A stretch of DNA of 64,000 nt, taken from Pseudoxanthomonas koreensis_A (lineage in GTDB: Bacteria; Pseudomonadota; Gammaproteobacteria; Xanthomonadales; Xanthomonadaceae). A model generated the notes under the pieces. The model saw nothing but the letters and a program-made list of their open reading frames with translations, made no database searches and was not told the origin of the DNA. The position numbers were made by a program, and so were the translations under genes. The stretch covers positions 2,480,001 through 2,544,000 of the forward strand of contig NZ_CP169056.1 in assembly GCF_041890415.1 (NCBI RefSeq). The letters run 5' to 3'. Below are positions 8,224-18,381 of the stretch, in pieces; the stretch's first letter is position 1; the number at the start of each line of letters is the position of its first letter.

Positions 8224-9567
8224 ATGGAGCTGTCGCAGCGGGCTGGATCCCGGCTGTCTTTCCTCGCCACCGCGCTGCTGGTGCTGGCCTTCGTCACCGG
8301 CGGTGGTTCGGCCGACCGCGGCCTGGGCGATGCGGCCACCCAGCTGCTGGCCTGCGTGGTGCTGCCATGGGCGCTGCATGTGCTGCTGCATGACCCCGAG
8401 CGTCCACCGGCCCTGCGCTGGATCCTGCTGCTTGTTGCCCTGGTGCCGGCCGGCATTGCACTGCAACTGATCGGTGGCATCACCCGCACGCCCTGGGCCA
8501 CCGAGCGCGCGTTGTGGTCGATCCTGCCGGCGCTGGCCGCGTTCACCGCCGCACTGGCGCTGCCGCGCGCACGCCAGGCACGCCTGGCCTGGACCATCGT
8601 GTGGCTGGCGGTTGCCAGCCTGCTGCTGGGATACCTGCAACTGGGCGCGCCGCAGGACAGCATCCTCAACCCGTTCCCGGACCTGGCGCCGATGCTCAAC
8701 GGCGTGTTCGCCAACCAGAACCACCAGGCCACCGCCATCGGCATCGCCCTGGTGCTGCTGGCCGCATGGGCGTTCGACCCGCGCCGCCAGGATGCGGACG
8801 GGCAGGCCCGGCACTCGCGCATGGGCGGCCTGATCGCCGCTGCCGGCGCGGCTGCGCTGCTGCTGGTGGCACTGCCCATCGTCGGCTCGCGGGCGATGGC
8901 CCTGATCAGCCTGGGCGCGCTGTTGCTGGTGCCGCTGTGCACCGGCTGGCTGCGGCAACGGCTGGTGCGCGGACGCCGCCGGCAAGGCACCTTCATGCTG
9001 CTGGCCGGCGTGGTGGCCGGCGCGCTGGTGCTGGCAGCGGTGAGTGGCTGGCTGAAGGTGGATTACGCATCCGAATCGCGGATCGCGATGGCGCGCGCCA
9101 CTGCCGCGCTGGCCGCCGACGCGATGCCGTGGGGCACGGGCGTGGGCAGCTTCGTGCAATGGTTCGACGCCAACACCCCGGACACAGCGCTGCAATGGGC
9201 CTACGTCAACCACGCCCACAACGAGTACGTGCAGTGGTGGCTGGAAAGCGGCGTGGGCGGGCTGGCGTGGATCGCGCTGCTGGTTGCGGGCATGGCCTGG
9301 AGCCTGCCGCGCTGCGCATGGCGCGCCGACGCCGGGCCGGACTGGCTGGCCGCCGGAAGCTGGCTGGCGGTGGCCATCGTGCTGGCGCACAGTGCCGCCG
9401 ACTACCCGCTGCGCACACCGGCAATCATGACCATCACCGCGTTCCTGGCCGGCATCGCCGTGCGCGCGGCGGCAGCCCGCGGCGGCTTCGCCAAATCCTC
9501 ACGCTACCCCCATACTGCGGTGCAAGGGCCAGGGGATGGGGCCCGCTTCGACAGCCACGAGGGTTGA
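8224..9567 (+). CDS. O-antigen ligase / Wzy_C family membrane protein
   Basis: Polytopic inner-membrane protein (447 aa, roughly ten or more hydrophobic helices) with the Wzy_C/O-antigen ligase signature near the C-terminal third: a large periplasmic loop ending VNHAHNEYVQWWLESGVGG, and FANQNHQA upstream. Members either polymerise repeat units or attach glycans to an acceptor. Because an EpsG-type polymerase also exists at 20327, this one could be the ligase, or the two could act on different substrates. A TTG seven bases upstream is an alternative start; the ATG at 8224 was preferred. Confidence 0.8.
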   Translation: MELSQRAGSRLSFLATALLVLAFVTGGGSADRGLGDAATQLLACVVLPWALHVLLHDPERPPALRWILLLVALVPAGIALQLIGGITRTPWATERALWSILPALAAFTAALALPRARQARLAWTIVWLAVASLLLGYLQLGAPQDSILNPFPDLAPMLNGVFANQNHQATAIGIALVLLAAWAFDPRRQDADGQARHSRMGGLIAAAGAAALLLVALPIVGSRAMALISLGALLLVPLCTGWLRQRLVRGRRRQGTFMLLAGVVAGALVLAAVSGWLKVDYASESRIAMARATAALAADAMPWGTGVGSFVQWFDANTPDTALQWAYVNHAHNEYVQWWLESGVGGLAWIALLVAGMAWSLPRCAWRADAGPDWLAAGSWLAVAIVLAHSAADYPLRTPAIMTITAFLAGIAVRAAAARGGFAKSSRYPHTAVQGPGDGARFDSHEG

Positions 9568-9570
9568 GGC

Positions 9571-10857
<1,287 letters not shown>

Positions 10858-10868
10858 CGGAGAAGGGA

Positions 10869-11879
10869 ATGAAGGTTCTGGTCACGGGCACGGCGGGCTT
10901 CATCGGTTCGCACCTTGCCCTGCGCCTGCTGGAGCGCGGCGACGAGGTGGTGGGCATCGACAACCTCAACGACTACTACGACGTCACCCTCAAGCAGGCG
11001 CGCCTGGCGCGGTTTGCCGACCACCCCGGCTACACCCACGTGCACGCCGACCTGGCCGACCGCGATGCAGTGGAGGCCATGTTCGCAAAGCACCGCCCGC
11101 AGCGCGTGGTCAACCTGGCCGCGCAGGCCGGCGTGCGCTACGCCGCGCAGAACCCGCACGTGTACGTGGGCAGCAACGTCACCGGCTTCCTGCACGTACT
11201 TGAAGGCTGCCGCCACCACGGCGTGGAGCACCTGGTATTCGCCTCGACCAGCTCGATCTACGGCGCCAATACCGCCATGCCGTTCTCCGAGCACAGCTCC
11301 ACCGAGCACCCGCTCACCCTGTACGCGGCCACCAAGAAGGCCAACGAGCAGATGGCGCACAGCTACGCGCACCTGTATGGCTTCCCCTGCACCGGCCTGC
11401 GCTTCTTCACCGTGTACGGCCCGTGGGGCCGGCCGGACATGGCCCTGTTCCTGTTCACCCGCGCAATCCTGGCCGGCGAGCCGATCAAGGTGTTCAACCA
11501 CGGCCGCCACCGGCGCAGCTTCACCTACATCGACGACATCGTCGAAGGCGTGATCCGCACCCTGGACCGCCCACCGGCCAGCAACGCGCAATGGCGCGGC
11601 GACGCACCCGACCCTGCCACCAGCGGCGTGGCGCCCTACCGCATCTACAACATCGGCAACGAACAGCCGGTGGAGCTGCTGCGCTACATCGAAGTGCTGG
11701 AGCAGGAGCTGGGCCGCAAGGCGAAGATGGAAATGCTGCCCCTGCAGGCCGGCGACGTGCCCGATACCGAGGCAGATGTATCGGACCTGGTCGCCGGCGT
11801 GGGCTACAAGCCGGAGGTATCGGTGGAGGAAGGGGTAGCGCGGTTCGTGGAGTGGTATCGGGGGTATTACGGCGCCTGA
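10869..11879 (+). CDS. UDP-glucuronate 4-epimerase-like protein (CapI/LpsL type)
   Basis: Extended short-chain dehydrogenase/reductase that inverts C4 of a UDP-uronate. N-terminal TGTAGFIG binds NAD and the catalytic pair is in YAATKK. The motif DNLNDYYD...LK near residues 36-45 is typical of UDP-glucuronate epimerases. With the preceding dehydrogenase this could yield UDP-GalA or UDP-GalNAcA; the exact substrate cannot be read from sequence. Length 336 aa is standard. Strong GGAGAAGGG precedes the ATG. Confidence 0.88.
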   Translation: MKVLVTGTAGFIGSHLALRLLERGDEVVGIDNLNDYYDVTLKQARLARFADHPGYTHVHADLADRDAVEAMFAKHRPQRVVNLAAQAGVRYAAQNPHVYVGSNVTGFLHVLEGCRHHGVEHLVFASTSSIYGANTAMPFSEHSSTEHPLTLYAATKKANEQMAHSYAHLYGFPCTGLRFFTVYGPWGRPDMALFLFTRAILAGEPIKVFNHGRHRRSFTYIDDIVEGVIRTLDRPPASNAQWRGDAPDPATSGVAPYRIYNIGNEQPVELLRYIEVLEQELGRKAKMEMLPLQAGDVPDTEADVSDLVAGVGYKPEVSVEEGVARFVEWYRGYYGA

Positions 11880-11899
11880 GCCCTGAGGGACGAGAGCCG

Positions 11900-13882
11900 A
11901 TGAGCAGCGCACATGTCTACCGTCCCGACATCGATGGGCTGCGCGCCATCGCAGTGCTGGCCGTGGTCCTGTACCACTTTGGGATCGGCCCGCTGCACGG
12001 CGGCTTCGTCGGCGTGGACGTGTTCTTCGTCATCTCCGGCTATCTGATAACCGGGATCATCCATCGCGAAATCCAGGCTGGCACCTTCACCTTTGCCGAC
12101 TTCTACGAACGCCGCATCAGGCGCATATTCCCTGCGCTGTTCGCCGTTCTTCTGGCAACCCTCGCCGTGGGCGTTTGGTTGCTGCTGCCATCTGATCTGG
12201 CGCGCCTTGGCGGCGCCACACTGGCCACGCTGGCATTTGTCTCCAATGTGCTCTTCAGCCGTCAGAGTGGCTACTTCGACACGTCCTCCGAGTACAACCC
12301 GCTCCTCCACACCTGGTCCCTGGCGGTGGAAGAGCAGTTCTACATTGGCTTGCCAATCCTGCTGATCCTGATTCACAAGTTCGCCAGGACTCGCCTGAAG
12401 GCCGTACTGGCCGCGTGCTGCATCGTTTCTTTTGCCCTGTGCCTGCTGGTACAGCCATTGCGGCCCGCATACGCATTCTTCCTGTCTCCGTTCAGAGCAT
12501 GGGAACTGCTTCTGGGCGGACTGGTCGCCGTGGGCGGTATGCCTGCGGTCGCACATCGCCTGCCAAGAGAATGCGTGGCGGCGACCGCCTTGGTGGTGCT
12601 GGGAGGTTCGCTGCTGTGGATCGAGGCGGGACGCAGCTTCCCGGGCTGGCAAGCCGCAGTGCCAGTCATCGCGACGGCTTTGCTGCTGCATACAGGGGCA
12701 CACGGAACATCACTCGTCCAACGACTGCTGTCATGGCGGCCGCTGGTACTGGTCGGCCTGATCTCGTACTCGCTCTACCTTTGGCACTGGCCCCTCGCTG
12801 TATTTGCACGCTACCGCAATGCAATGGAGCCGCTCACGCTCCAGCAAGGCATCGCCCTGCTGATCGTTGCCCTGCTGATCTCCACGGCCAGTTATCGTTG
12901 GATCGAGACTCCTTTGCGGCGGCGGCGAAGCAAAGGACTGCATGGCTGGCGCCGCCCAGTGTTTCCTATGGCCATCGCTGCGACCTTGGTACTTGGCGTC
13001 GCCGCGACTGTCTCCAGGCTCGACGCGGGCTGGCAGCGACGGTTCCCCGCGAATGTGGTTGCCTTGGATGCGGCCCGACTGCCCCTCATTCCCTACCGGG
13101 AATGCGATGGGAAGCCGCCCGGAACAACAATGCAAAGCTGTATCGCGGGCGCACCCGCTGTACCGCCGCGCTCGTTGGTGTGGGGCGATAGCCACGCATT
13201 GGCGTGGGCCCCTGCCTTCCACCATATCGGGCTCAGGGACTCGCAAGCGTACACACTGGCTGTCAAATCAACATGTCCTCCTCTGCTCGGAGTCAGTAAT
13301 TCCTTCAACCCGGCCTGTGCCGACTTCAGTCGCAAAGTGCACGCATGGATCAAGACAGCTGACATCCAAACCGTGTACCTAGTAGCCACCTGGGTGGACT
13401 ATTCCAACCCAGGGACGCGGTACCTTCTCTCCGATGAACATGGACGTAAGGGGAACGCTAACGTCTTTGGGCCGGCGCTGACCAACACGCTCAAATTTCT
13501 CGGCCAGAACGTCGAAAGTGTAATGCTGATCGGACCCACTCCCGGGGCTCCGGATAATTTGCCTTACAAAGTGGGAATGGCTGCGCTGACCGGAAGTGCG
13601 CCGCCACTACCCAAGCCAGCTTTTGAGTTCCATGGCGCCTCGCACACGTTCTGGGAGAATGCGAAAGCGCAGAAGGAGCGAACGGTGACACTAATCGACC
13701 CCTCCGGGTGGTTCTGCGACGCATCTGCGTGCATATATCGGGATGGGCATGGACACCTGCTCTACCGGGACGATGAACACCTAAGCATTGATGGCGCCGT
13801 GTACGTGACCAATCGGTTCCGGAGCGAATTGGACGCCCGCGATGCCGAGATCCCGGATACTGATGCGGCGGCGGCACGCTAG
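11900..13882 (+). CDS. OafA/YrhL-type acyltransferase with SGNH domain
   Basis: Transfers acetyl (or similar acyl) groups to exported sugars. The first half (about residues 1-370) is an acyltransferase-3 membrane domain with RPDIDGLRAIAVLAVVLYH, the catalytic-type histidine region and HTWSLAVEEQFY. The C-terminal periplasmic SGNH hydrolase-like domain contains GDSH (429-432) and a DEH triad element near 625-627. The 660-aa length is typical of the fused AT3-SGNH class. Its last third becomes visibly more A/T-rich than the preceding genes, marking the start of a compositionally distinct stretch. Confidence 0.9.
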   Translation: MSSAHVYRPDIDGLRAIAVLAVVLYHFGIGPLHGGFVGVDVFFVISGYLITGIIHREIQAGTFTFADFYERRIRRIFPALFAVLLATLAVGVWLLLPSDLARLGGATLATLAFVSNVLFSRQSGYFDTSSEYNPLLHTWSLAVEEQFYIGLPILLILIHKFARTRLKAVLAACCIVSFALCLLVQPLRPAYAFFLSPFRAWELLLGGLVAVGGMPAVAHRLPRECVAATALVVLGGSLLWIEAGRSFPGWQAAVPVIATALLLHTGAHGTSLVQRLLSWRPLVLVGLISYSLYLWHWPLAVFARYRNAMEPLTLQQGIALLIVALLISTASYRWIETPLRRRRSKGLHGWRRPVFPMAIAATLVLGVAATVSRLDAGWQRRFPANVVALDAARLPLIPYRECDGKPPGTTMQSCIAGAPAVPPRSLVWGDSHALAWAPAFHHIGLRDSQAYTLAVKSTCPPLLGVSNSFNPACADFSRKVHAWIKTADIQTVYLVATWVDYSNPGTRYLLSDEHGRKGNANVFGPALTNTLKFLGQNVESVMLIGPTPGAPDNLPYKVGMAALTGSAPPLPKPAFEFHGASHTFWENAKAQKERTVTLIDPSGWFCDASACIYRDGHGHLLYRDDEHLSIDGAVYVTNRFRSELDARDAEIPDTDAAAAR

Positions 13883-14000
13883 CCGACACGCCGCATCTCA
13901 TTTGTTTATTGGTATGCGCAGGAGGTACCAGAAGTACCCAGTTCTTGAAGTGGCTATAAACCATTACAGTTGGACAGCAGTGGCCAGGCGAGGCATATGG

Positions 14001-14834
14001 ATGAACCAGAGAAATCTGCTTTCGGCGGAATCGCATTTCGCATTCGGCAAGAACTGGCTCGACTACGCGCGCAAGATTGACGAGCCAAAGATCGCGCAGG
14101 CAATCACAGACCTGCAACGCCTGAGCGGACGGGAGCGTTTCGATGGCCTGTCGTTCCTCGACATAGGCTGCGGCTCCGGCCTGCACTCGCTCGCAGCCGT
14201 GCGCATGGGTGCAGACCGCGTAGTTGGGGTGGACATCGATGCAGACTCGGTGGCCGCATCCCGGGACACCCTTGCCAGGTTCGCGCCACAGGCCGACACC
14301 CGATTCGAGCGGGTCAGCGTGTTCGACATGCAGCCCGAGGACTACGGCGGCTTCGATCTGGTCTATTCCTGGGGCGTGCTACACCACACCGGCGACATGT
14401 ACCGTGCGCTGACCAGCGCCGCGGCACTGGTCCAGCCACAGGGAATCCTGATGGTCGCCCTGTACCGGAAGACCCGCTTCTGCGGCATGTGGCGCATGAT
14501 CAAACAATGGTACTCGGCGGCATCACCTGCCGCTCAGGTCCGCGCAAGAAAGGCCTGGATTGGCGTTCAGCGGGTGATGTTCAGGCTGACTGGTCGGGAT
14601 CACGCTGCCTATGTCCGTGACTACGGGCGCGGGCGAGGCATGGATTACTTCAACGACGTGCACGACTGGATGGGTGGGTATCCATACGAGTCAATTTCCC
14701 CTCAACATTGCCGTCAGCATTTCGAGCAGCTTGGATTCGTTGTCCAGCATGACTTCTCAGTCGCGCCGAAGTCGGTCCTGTCCGGCCTGATGGGCAGCGG
14801 ATGCGACGAGTTCGCCTTCCGAAAGCTTGGGTAG
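14001..14834 (+). CDS. Class I SAM-dependent methyltransferase
   Basis: 277 aa. The SAM-binding motif FLDIGCGSGLHS is at about residues 51-62, followed by VVGVDID (motif II) and FDLVYSWGVLHHT (motif IV/post-I). It probably methylates a sugar of the repeat unit, but small-molecule specificity is not readable. I chose the ATG at 14001 (MNQRNLLSAESHF) because conserved sequence begins there and upstream residues look random. It abuts the flippase gene with no gap. Base composition is less GC-rich than the flanking EPS genes, suggesting acquisition with its neighbours. Confidence 0.82.
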   Translation: MNQRNLLSAESHFAFGKNWLDYARKIDEPKIAQAITDLQRLSGRERFDGLSFLDIGCGSGLHSLAAVRMGADRVVGVDIDADSVAASRDTLARFAPQADTRFERVSVFDMQPEDYGGFDLVYSWGVLHHTGDMYRALTSAAALVQPQGILMVALYRKTRFCGMWRMIKQWYSAASPAAQVRARKAWIGVQRVMFRLTGRDHAAYVRDYGRGRGMDYFNDVHDWMGGYPYESISPQHCRQHFEQLGFVVQHDFSVAPKSVLSGLMGSGCDEFAFRKLG

Positions 14835-16097
14835 ATGCGCAAGCACGTCATTTCATTGATGTCCGGCACGGCAATTGCCCAGGCAATCACGCTATGCATC
14901 GCGCCTCTGTTGACCCGCTTTTACTCTCCCGCAGACTTTGGGCTGTTCGGGCTGTTCGTCGCATGCATCAGCATCATCGGAAACACCGCAACTCTCCGCT
15001 ACGAACTGGCCATCGTGATTCCGCAGAAACGAGACCAGGCTGCATCAGTGTTCGTGCTGTGCCTCCCGGTTACGGCAGTGACGGCACTGGCGACCCTGGT
15101 CCTGGTACTCGCTATCGGGCGGCACTCGGCAGCACTGCTGGGCCAGCCCGCGTTAGCGCCACTGCTGTGGTGGCTTCCAGTATCCGTTTTTTCCTTCGGA
15201 CTCTTTCAGGCACTCAATTACTGGGCGACGAGCCAGGAACGATTTCCGGAGGTCGCAACAGCGCAAGTCATGCGCGCGGCGTTGGCTGCCATTATCCAAG
15301 TGGCGTGCGGAGTCCTGTTGGCATCCGGGGTTGGCTTGGTGGCGGGCCAGGTGGCCGCGCAGGTGTCGGTTTCGGCAGGATGGCTGTGGCATACGTGGCG
15401 TCGCGACAATCATGTCATCCGGCCAGCGTTCAACATCGAAGGGGTAAAGCAGGCTGCATTGCGTTACCGGGCATTCCCGAAGTATGGGGCGCCACAGGCC
15501 ACGATCAATTCCATTTCGCAGACCCTGCCCTTTTTCCTGATCGGATTGTTTTTCCCGGCGGCCGTACTCGGATTCTATGTCCTGGCCCAGCGCATCGTGC
15601 AGGCTCCGGTCACACTGCTGGCTTCAGCGCTCTCCCAGGTTCTGTTGCCGCGGTATGCGCGGCTGCAAGCGGATGGAGCCGGATTTGCGCGCAGCATGCT
15701 GCGGACAAGCGCCACACTACTCGTTCTCGCTTCCCCGGCCATCCCATTGCTCTTCTTGTGGGGCGATGAAATCTTCTTGTGGATTTTTGGTAAGGCCTGG
15801 GCAATGGCCGGCATCTTTGCTGGCTGGCTGGTCGTCGGCATGGTCGTTGACCTGGCAATGCCCCCGACGACCAGCGCCGTGACCGCCCTTGAAATGATCC
15901 GGCTCCAACTCGGATTCGAAGTCGCAGTTCTTGCCGCACGTTCCACCGGCATCCTGATTGGAGCATGGATGCAGGACGCCGTGGTCGCCATCGCCCTGTT
16001 CTCCTTAGCAGGCGCTGTAGTGAATATCTCCTTCATCATGACGGCAATGCTTCTAGTCAAGCGGAACGGCACTCAGCGCGGAGTATGCGCAGAATGA
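14835..16097 (+). CDS. Oligosaccharide flippase (Wzx/PST family)
   Basis: Moves undecaprenyl-linked repeat units across the inner membrane. 420 aa with about twelve hydrophobic helices; the N-terminus MRKHVISLMSGTAIAQAITL and FYSPADFGLFGLF are typical of polysaccharide biosynthesis flippases. It starts directly after the methyltransferase stop and its own stop overlaps the next ATG (ATGA). Lower GC than the cluster average. Confidence 0.88.
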   Translation: MRKHVISLMSGTAIAQAITLCIAPLLTRFYSPADFGLFGLFVACISIIGNTATLRYELAIVIPQKRDQAASVFVLCLPVTAVTALATLVLVLAIGRHSAALLGQPALAPLLWWLPVSVFSFGLFQALNYWATSQERFPEVATAQVMRAALAAIIQVACGVLLASGVGLVAGQVAAQVSVSAGWLWHTWRRDNHVIRPAFNIEGVKQAALRYRAFPKYGAPQATINSISQTLPFFLIGLFFPAAVLGFYVLAQRIVQAPVTLLASALSQVLLPRYARLQADGAGFARSMLRTSATLLVLASPAIPLLFLWGDEIFLWIFGKAWAMAGIFAGWLVVGMVVDLAMPPTTSAVTALEMIRLQLGFEVAVLAARSTGILIGAWMQDAVVAIALFSLAGAVVNISFIMTAMLLVKRNGTQRGVCAE

Positions 16098-17245
16098 GCG
16101 CCCAGGGTGCCCGCATTGACATCCTGTTCCTCATCCGCGCGATGGGCCGCGGGGGGGCAGAAAGGCAACTAAGCCTGCTTGCGCGCACGCTGCATAGGCG
16201 CGGAGTCCGGGTCGTTGTTGCTGTGTTCTACCGCGGCGGCCCACTTGCGCAGGAGCTACACGATTCTGGCGTCGAACTCCTTGACCTGAAAAAACCCGGA
16301 CGCTGGTCGAATTTCGGTGTCCTCATCCAGTTGGCCGCTTACGTCCGGAGGAACAAACCACGCGTCCTTCACAGCTATATGTCCACCCAGAATGTCCTGG
16401 CCCTTCTCCTGCGCCCATGGCTCAAATTGCAGCGCTGCAGAGTCGTATGCGGAATTCGCACCTCCCTACCAAACGCGTGGAACTACAGCAAAGTGGCCGG
16501 CATCGTAGATGTATTACAGAGTCGCCTATTGCCGTTCGCCGATCGCGTCATCTGCAACTCCCAAGCAGCTTTGGCTAATTTGCGGACGCATATTGCTGAT
16601 GGCCGTGGCCTCGTGGTCCCCAACGGCATCGAACATGAGAGGTTCAATTTCAACCAAGGAATTCGCATCGATCAGCGCGAAGCTTGGAGCGCGACCGAAG
16701 ATGAGGTACTCCTCGGACTCGTCGGCCGCCTCGATCCCCGCAAGAACCACACGTTGCTTGTAGATGCGTTGCGCTTGGCAGGCGACCAGATGCGTAACGT
16801 CCGGCTGGTCTTTGTCGGCGACGGCCCGACATCCCAGCGAGCAAAGATCGAAGCACACGCCAACGCCACCAGCATGTCCTCGCGCATCCTCTGGGCTGGC
16901 CCCTCCGACGACTTGGCTGCGGTGTACTCCGCCCTTGACATGTTCTGCCTCTGTTCGGTGGTGGAAGGCTTCCCGAATGTCCTGGCCGAAGCCATGTGTG
17001 CGGGGCTTCCATGCGTGACGACCGATGTTGGAGATGCGGCCGAGGTGGTGGGCGACTGCGGCTGGGTGGTGCCGTCCGGGGATGCCCAGGCGCTGGCCAA
17101 TGCCCTGATCCAGGCCCACGATGCGCTTCCTTCGTGGGACCGTGAGCGCCCACGCCGGCGCGTGGTGGAGAACTTCAGTGTGGATCGCCTGGCGGACCGC
17201 ACCCTGGCGGCACTCGCACCATTCCTGGACGAGGCTGCCGGATGA
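16094..17245 (+). CDS. GT4 family glycosyltransferase
   Basis: Retaining GT-B glycosyltransferase, 383 aa. An N-terminal glycine-rich loop GRGGAERQLSLL is at about 17-28, and the C-terminal donor site shows the E-x7-E pattern within EGFPNVLAEAM. Start and stop overlap both neighbours by ATGA, so the three genes are translationally coupled. The first two thirds are A/T-richer than the last third, and the C-terminal part closely resembles that of the next glycosyltransferase, which suggests duplication or recombination. Donor and acceptor are unknown. Confidence 0.87.
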   Translation: MSAQGARIDILFLIRAMGRGGAERQLSLLARTLHRRGVRVVVAVFYRGGPLAQELHDSGVELLDLKKPGRWSNFGVLIQLAAYVRRNKPRVLHSYMSTQNVLALLLRPWLKLQRCRVVCGIRTSLPNAWNYSKVAGIVDVLQSRLLPFADRVICNSQAALANLRTHIADGRGLVVPNGIEHERFNFNQGIRIDQREAWSATEDEVLLGLVGRLDPRKNHTLLVDALRLAGDQMRNVRLVFVGDGPTSQRAKIEAHANATSMSSRILWAGPSDDLAAVYSALDMFCLCSVVEGFPNVLAEAMCAGLPCVTTDVGDAAEVVGDCGWVVPSGDAQALANALIQAHDALPSWDRERPRRRVVENFSVDRLADRTLAALAPFLDEAAG

Positions 17246-18381
17246 TCGTTCACATCATCACCGGCCTGCGGCGCGGCGGTGCGGAGCAGGTGCTGTTCCG
17301 CCTGCTGAGCCAGCAGTCCGATCCCACGCAGGCCCTAGTGATCAGCCTGACCGACGGCGGCGTCTTCAAGGAGCGCCTGGAGAATCTGGGCGTACACGTC
17401 ACCTGTTTGCAGATGCGTGCCGGCCTCCCGTCACCAATCAAGTGGTGGCGCCTGGTCCGCCTGTTGCGGCAGTGGCGTCCGCAGCTGGTCCAGACCTGGA
17501 TGTACCACGCCGACCTGCTGGGAGGGCTGGCGGCACAGTTTGCGGGCATCCCAGTGTGTTGGGGCATTCGTCAGAGCGACCTGTCTGCATCACACACGAA
17601 GCGCTCGACGCGCCTCACCGCTTCCTTTTGTGCGCGCGTCTCGCGTTGGGTTCCCGCCCGCGCGATCTCCTGCAGCACACGCGCCGCGCAGGTCCACCGC
17701 GCACTGGGCTACCGGATGCCTTTCGAGATCGTGCACAACGGCGTGGATGCAGGGCCGTGGCAGCCCGTACCCGCCTTGCGGTTGGGGGTACGCAATGAGC
17801 TTGGACTGGCGGCGCAGTCCTTTGTCCTGGCGCATGCCGGGCGCGACGATCCGCAGAAGGACCATGCCAATCTTGCCGCTGCATTCAACCAGTTGCATGC
17901 GGCGCGGCCCGACGCCCGCCTGCTGCTGTGCGGCCAGGGCCTGGTGCCGGGCCATGGCCACTTCGATGCATTGCCGTTTACCCCGGATGCGCGCGCTGCG
18001 GTCATCGCGCTCGGCCCGCGCGATGACCTGCCGCGCCTGTGGCAGGCCGCCGATGCATTCGTGCTGTCCTCGCTGGGCGAGGCCTTCCCCAACGTCGTGG
18101 CCGAGGCGATGGCCGCGGCCCTGCCCTGCGTGGTCACCGACGTGGGCGACGCGGCCGAGATTGTCGGAGACACCGGCCTGGTGGTGCCGCCCTCCGATTC
18201 CAACGCGCTGGCCGAGGCCATGCTGGCCATGGCCCGCATGCCGGAGGCCGAACGTTCCGAGTTAGGCCGCGCCGCGCGCGCCCGGGTGATGGAACACTTC
18301 ACACTTGAACGCATGGCGGCCGGGTTCGCCCGGGTGTGGGACGCCATTCTCCAGGGACGGGGGCAAACATGTGCGGATTGA
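17242..18381 (+). CDS. GT4 family glycosyltransferase
   Basis: 379 aa, GT-B fold, with GLRRGGAEQVLFRLL near the N-terminus and EAFPNVVAEAM, followed by a DVGDAAEIVG segment, in the donor-binding half. It overlaps the preceding glycosyltransferase by 4 nt and the asparagine-synthetase-like gene by 13 nt. It is a close structural relative of its upstream neighbour, with the normal high GC of the cluster. It adds one sugar of the repeat unit; specificity cannot be assigned. Confidence 0.87.
   Translation: MIVHIITGLRRGGAEQVLFRLLSQQSDPTQALVISLTDGGVFKERLENLGVHVTCLQMRAGLPSPIKWWRLVRLLRQWRPQLVQTWMYHADLLGGLAAQFAGIPVCWGIRQSDLSASHTKRSTRLTASFCARVSRWVPARAISCSTRAAQVHRALGYRMPFEIVHNGVDAGPWQPVPALRLGVRNELGLAAQSFVLAHAGRDDPQKDHANLAAAFNQLHAARPDARLLLCGQGLVPGHGHFDALPFTPDARAAVIALGPRDDLPRLWQAADAFVLSSLGEAFPNVVAEAMAAALPCVVTDVGDAAEIVGDTGLVVPPSDSNALAEAMLAMARMPEAERSELGRAARARVMEHFTLERMAAGFARVWDAILQGRGQTCAD

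Noticed and set aside
7684..9390. 568-codon antisense frame over the FecR-like and ligase genes
   Set aside because: Low-complexity Q/R/H composition and no motif; shadow of the plus-strand genes.
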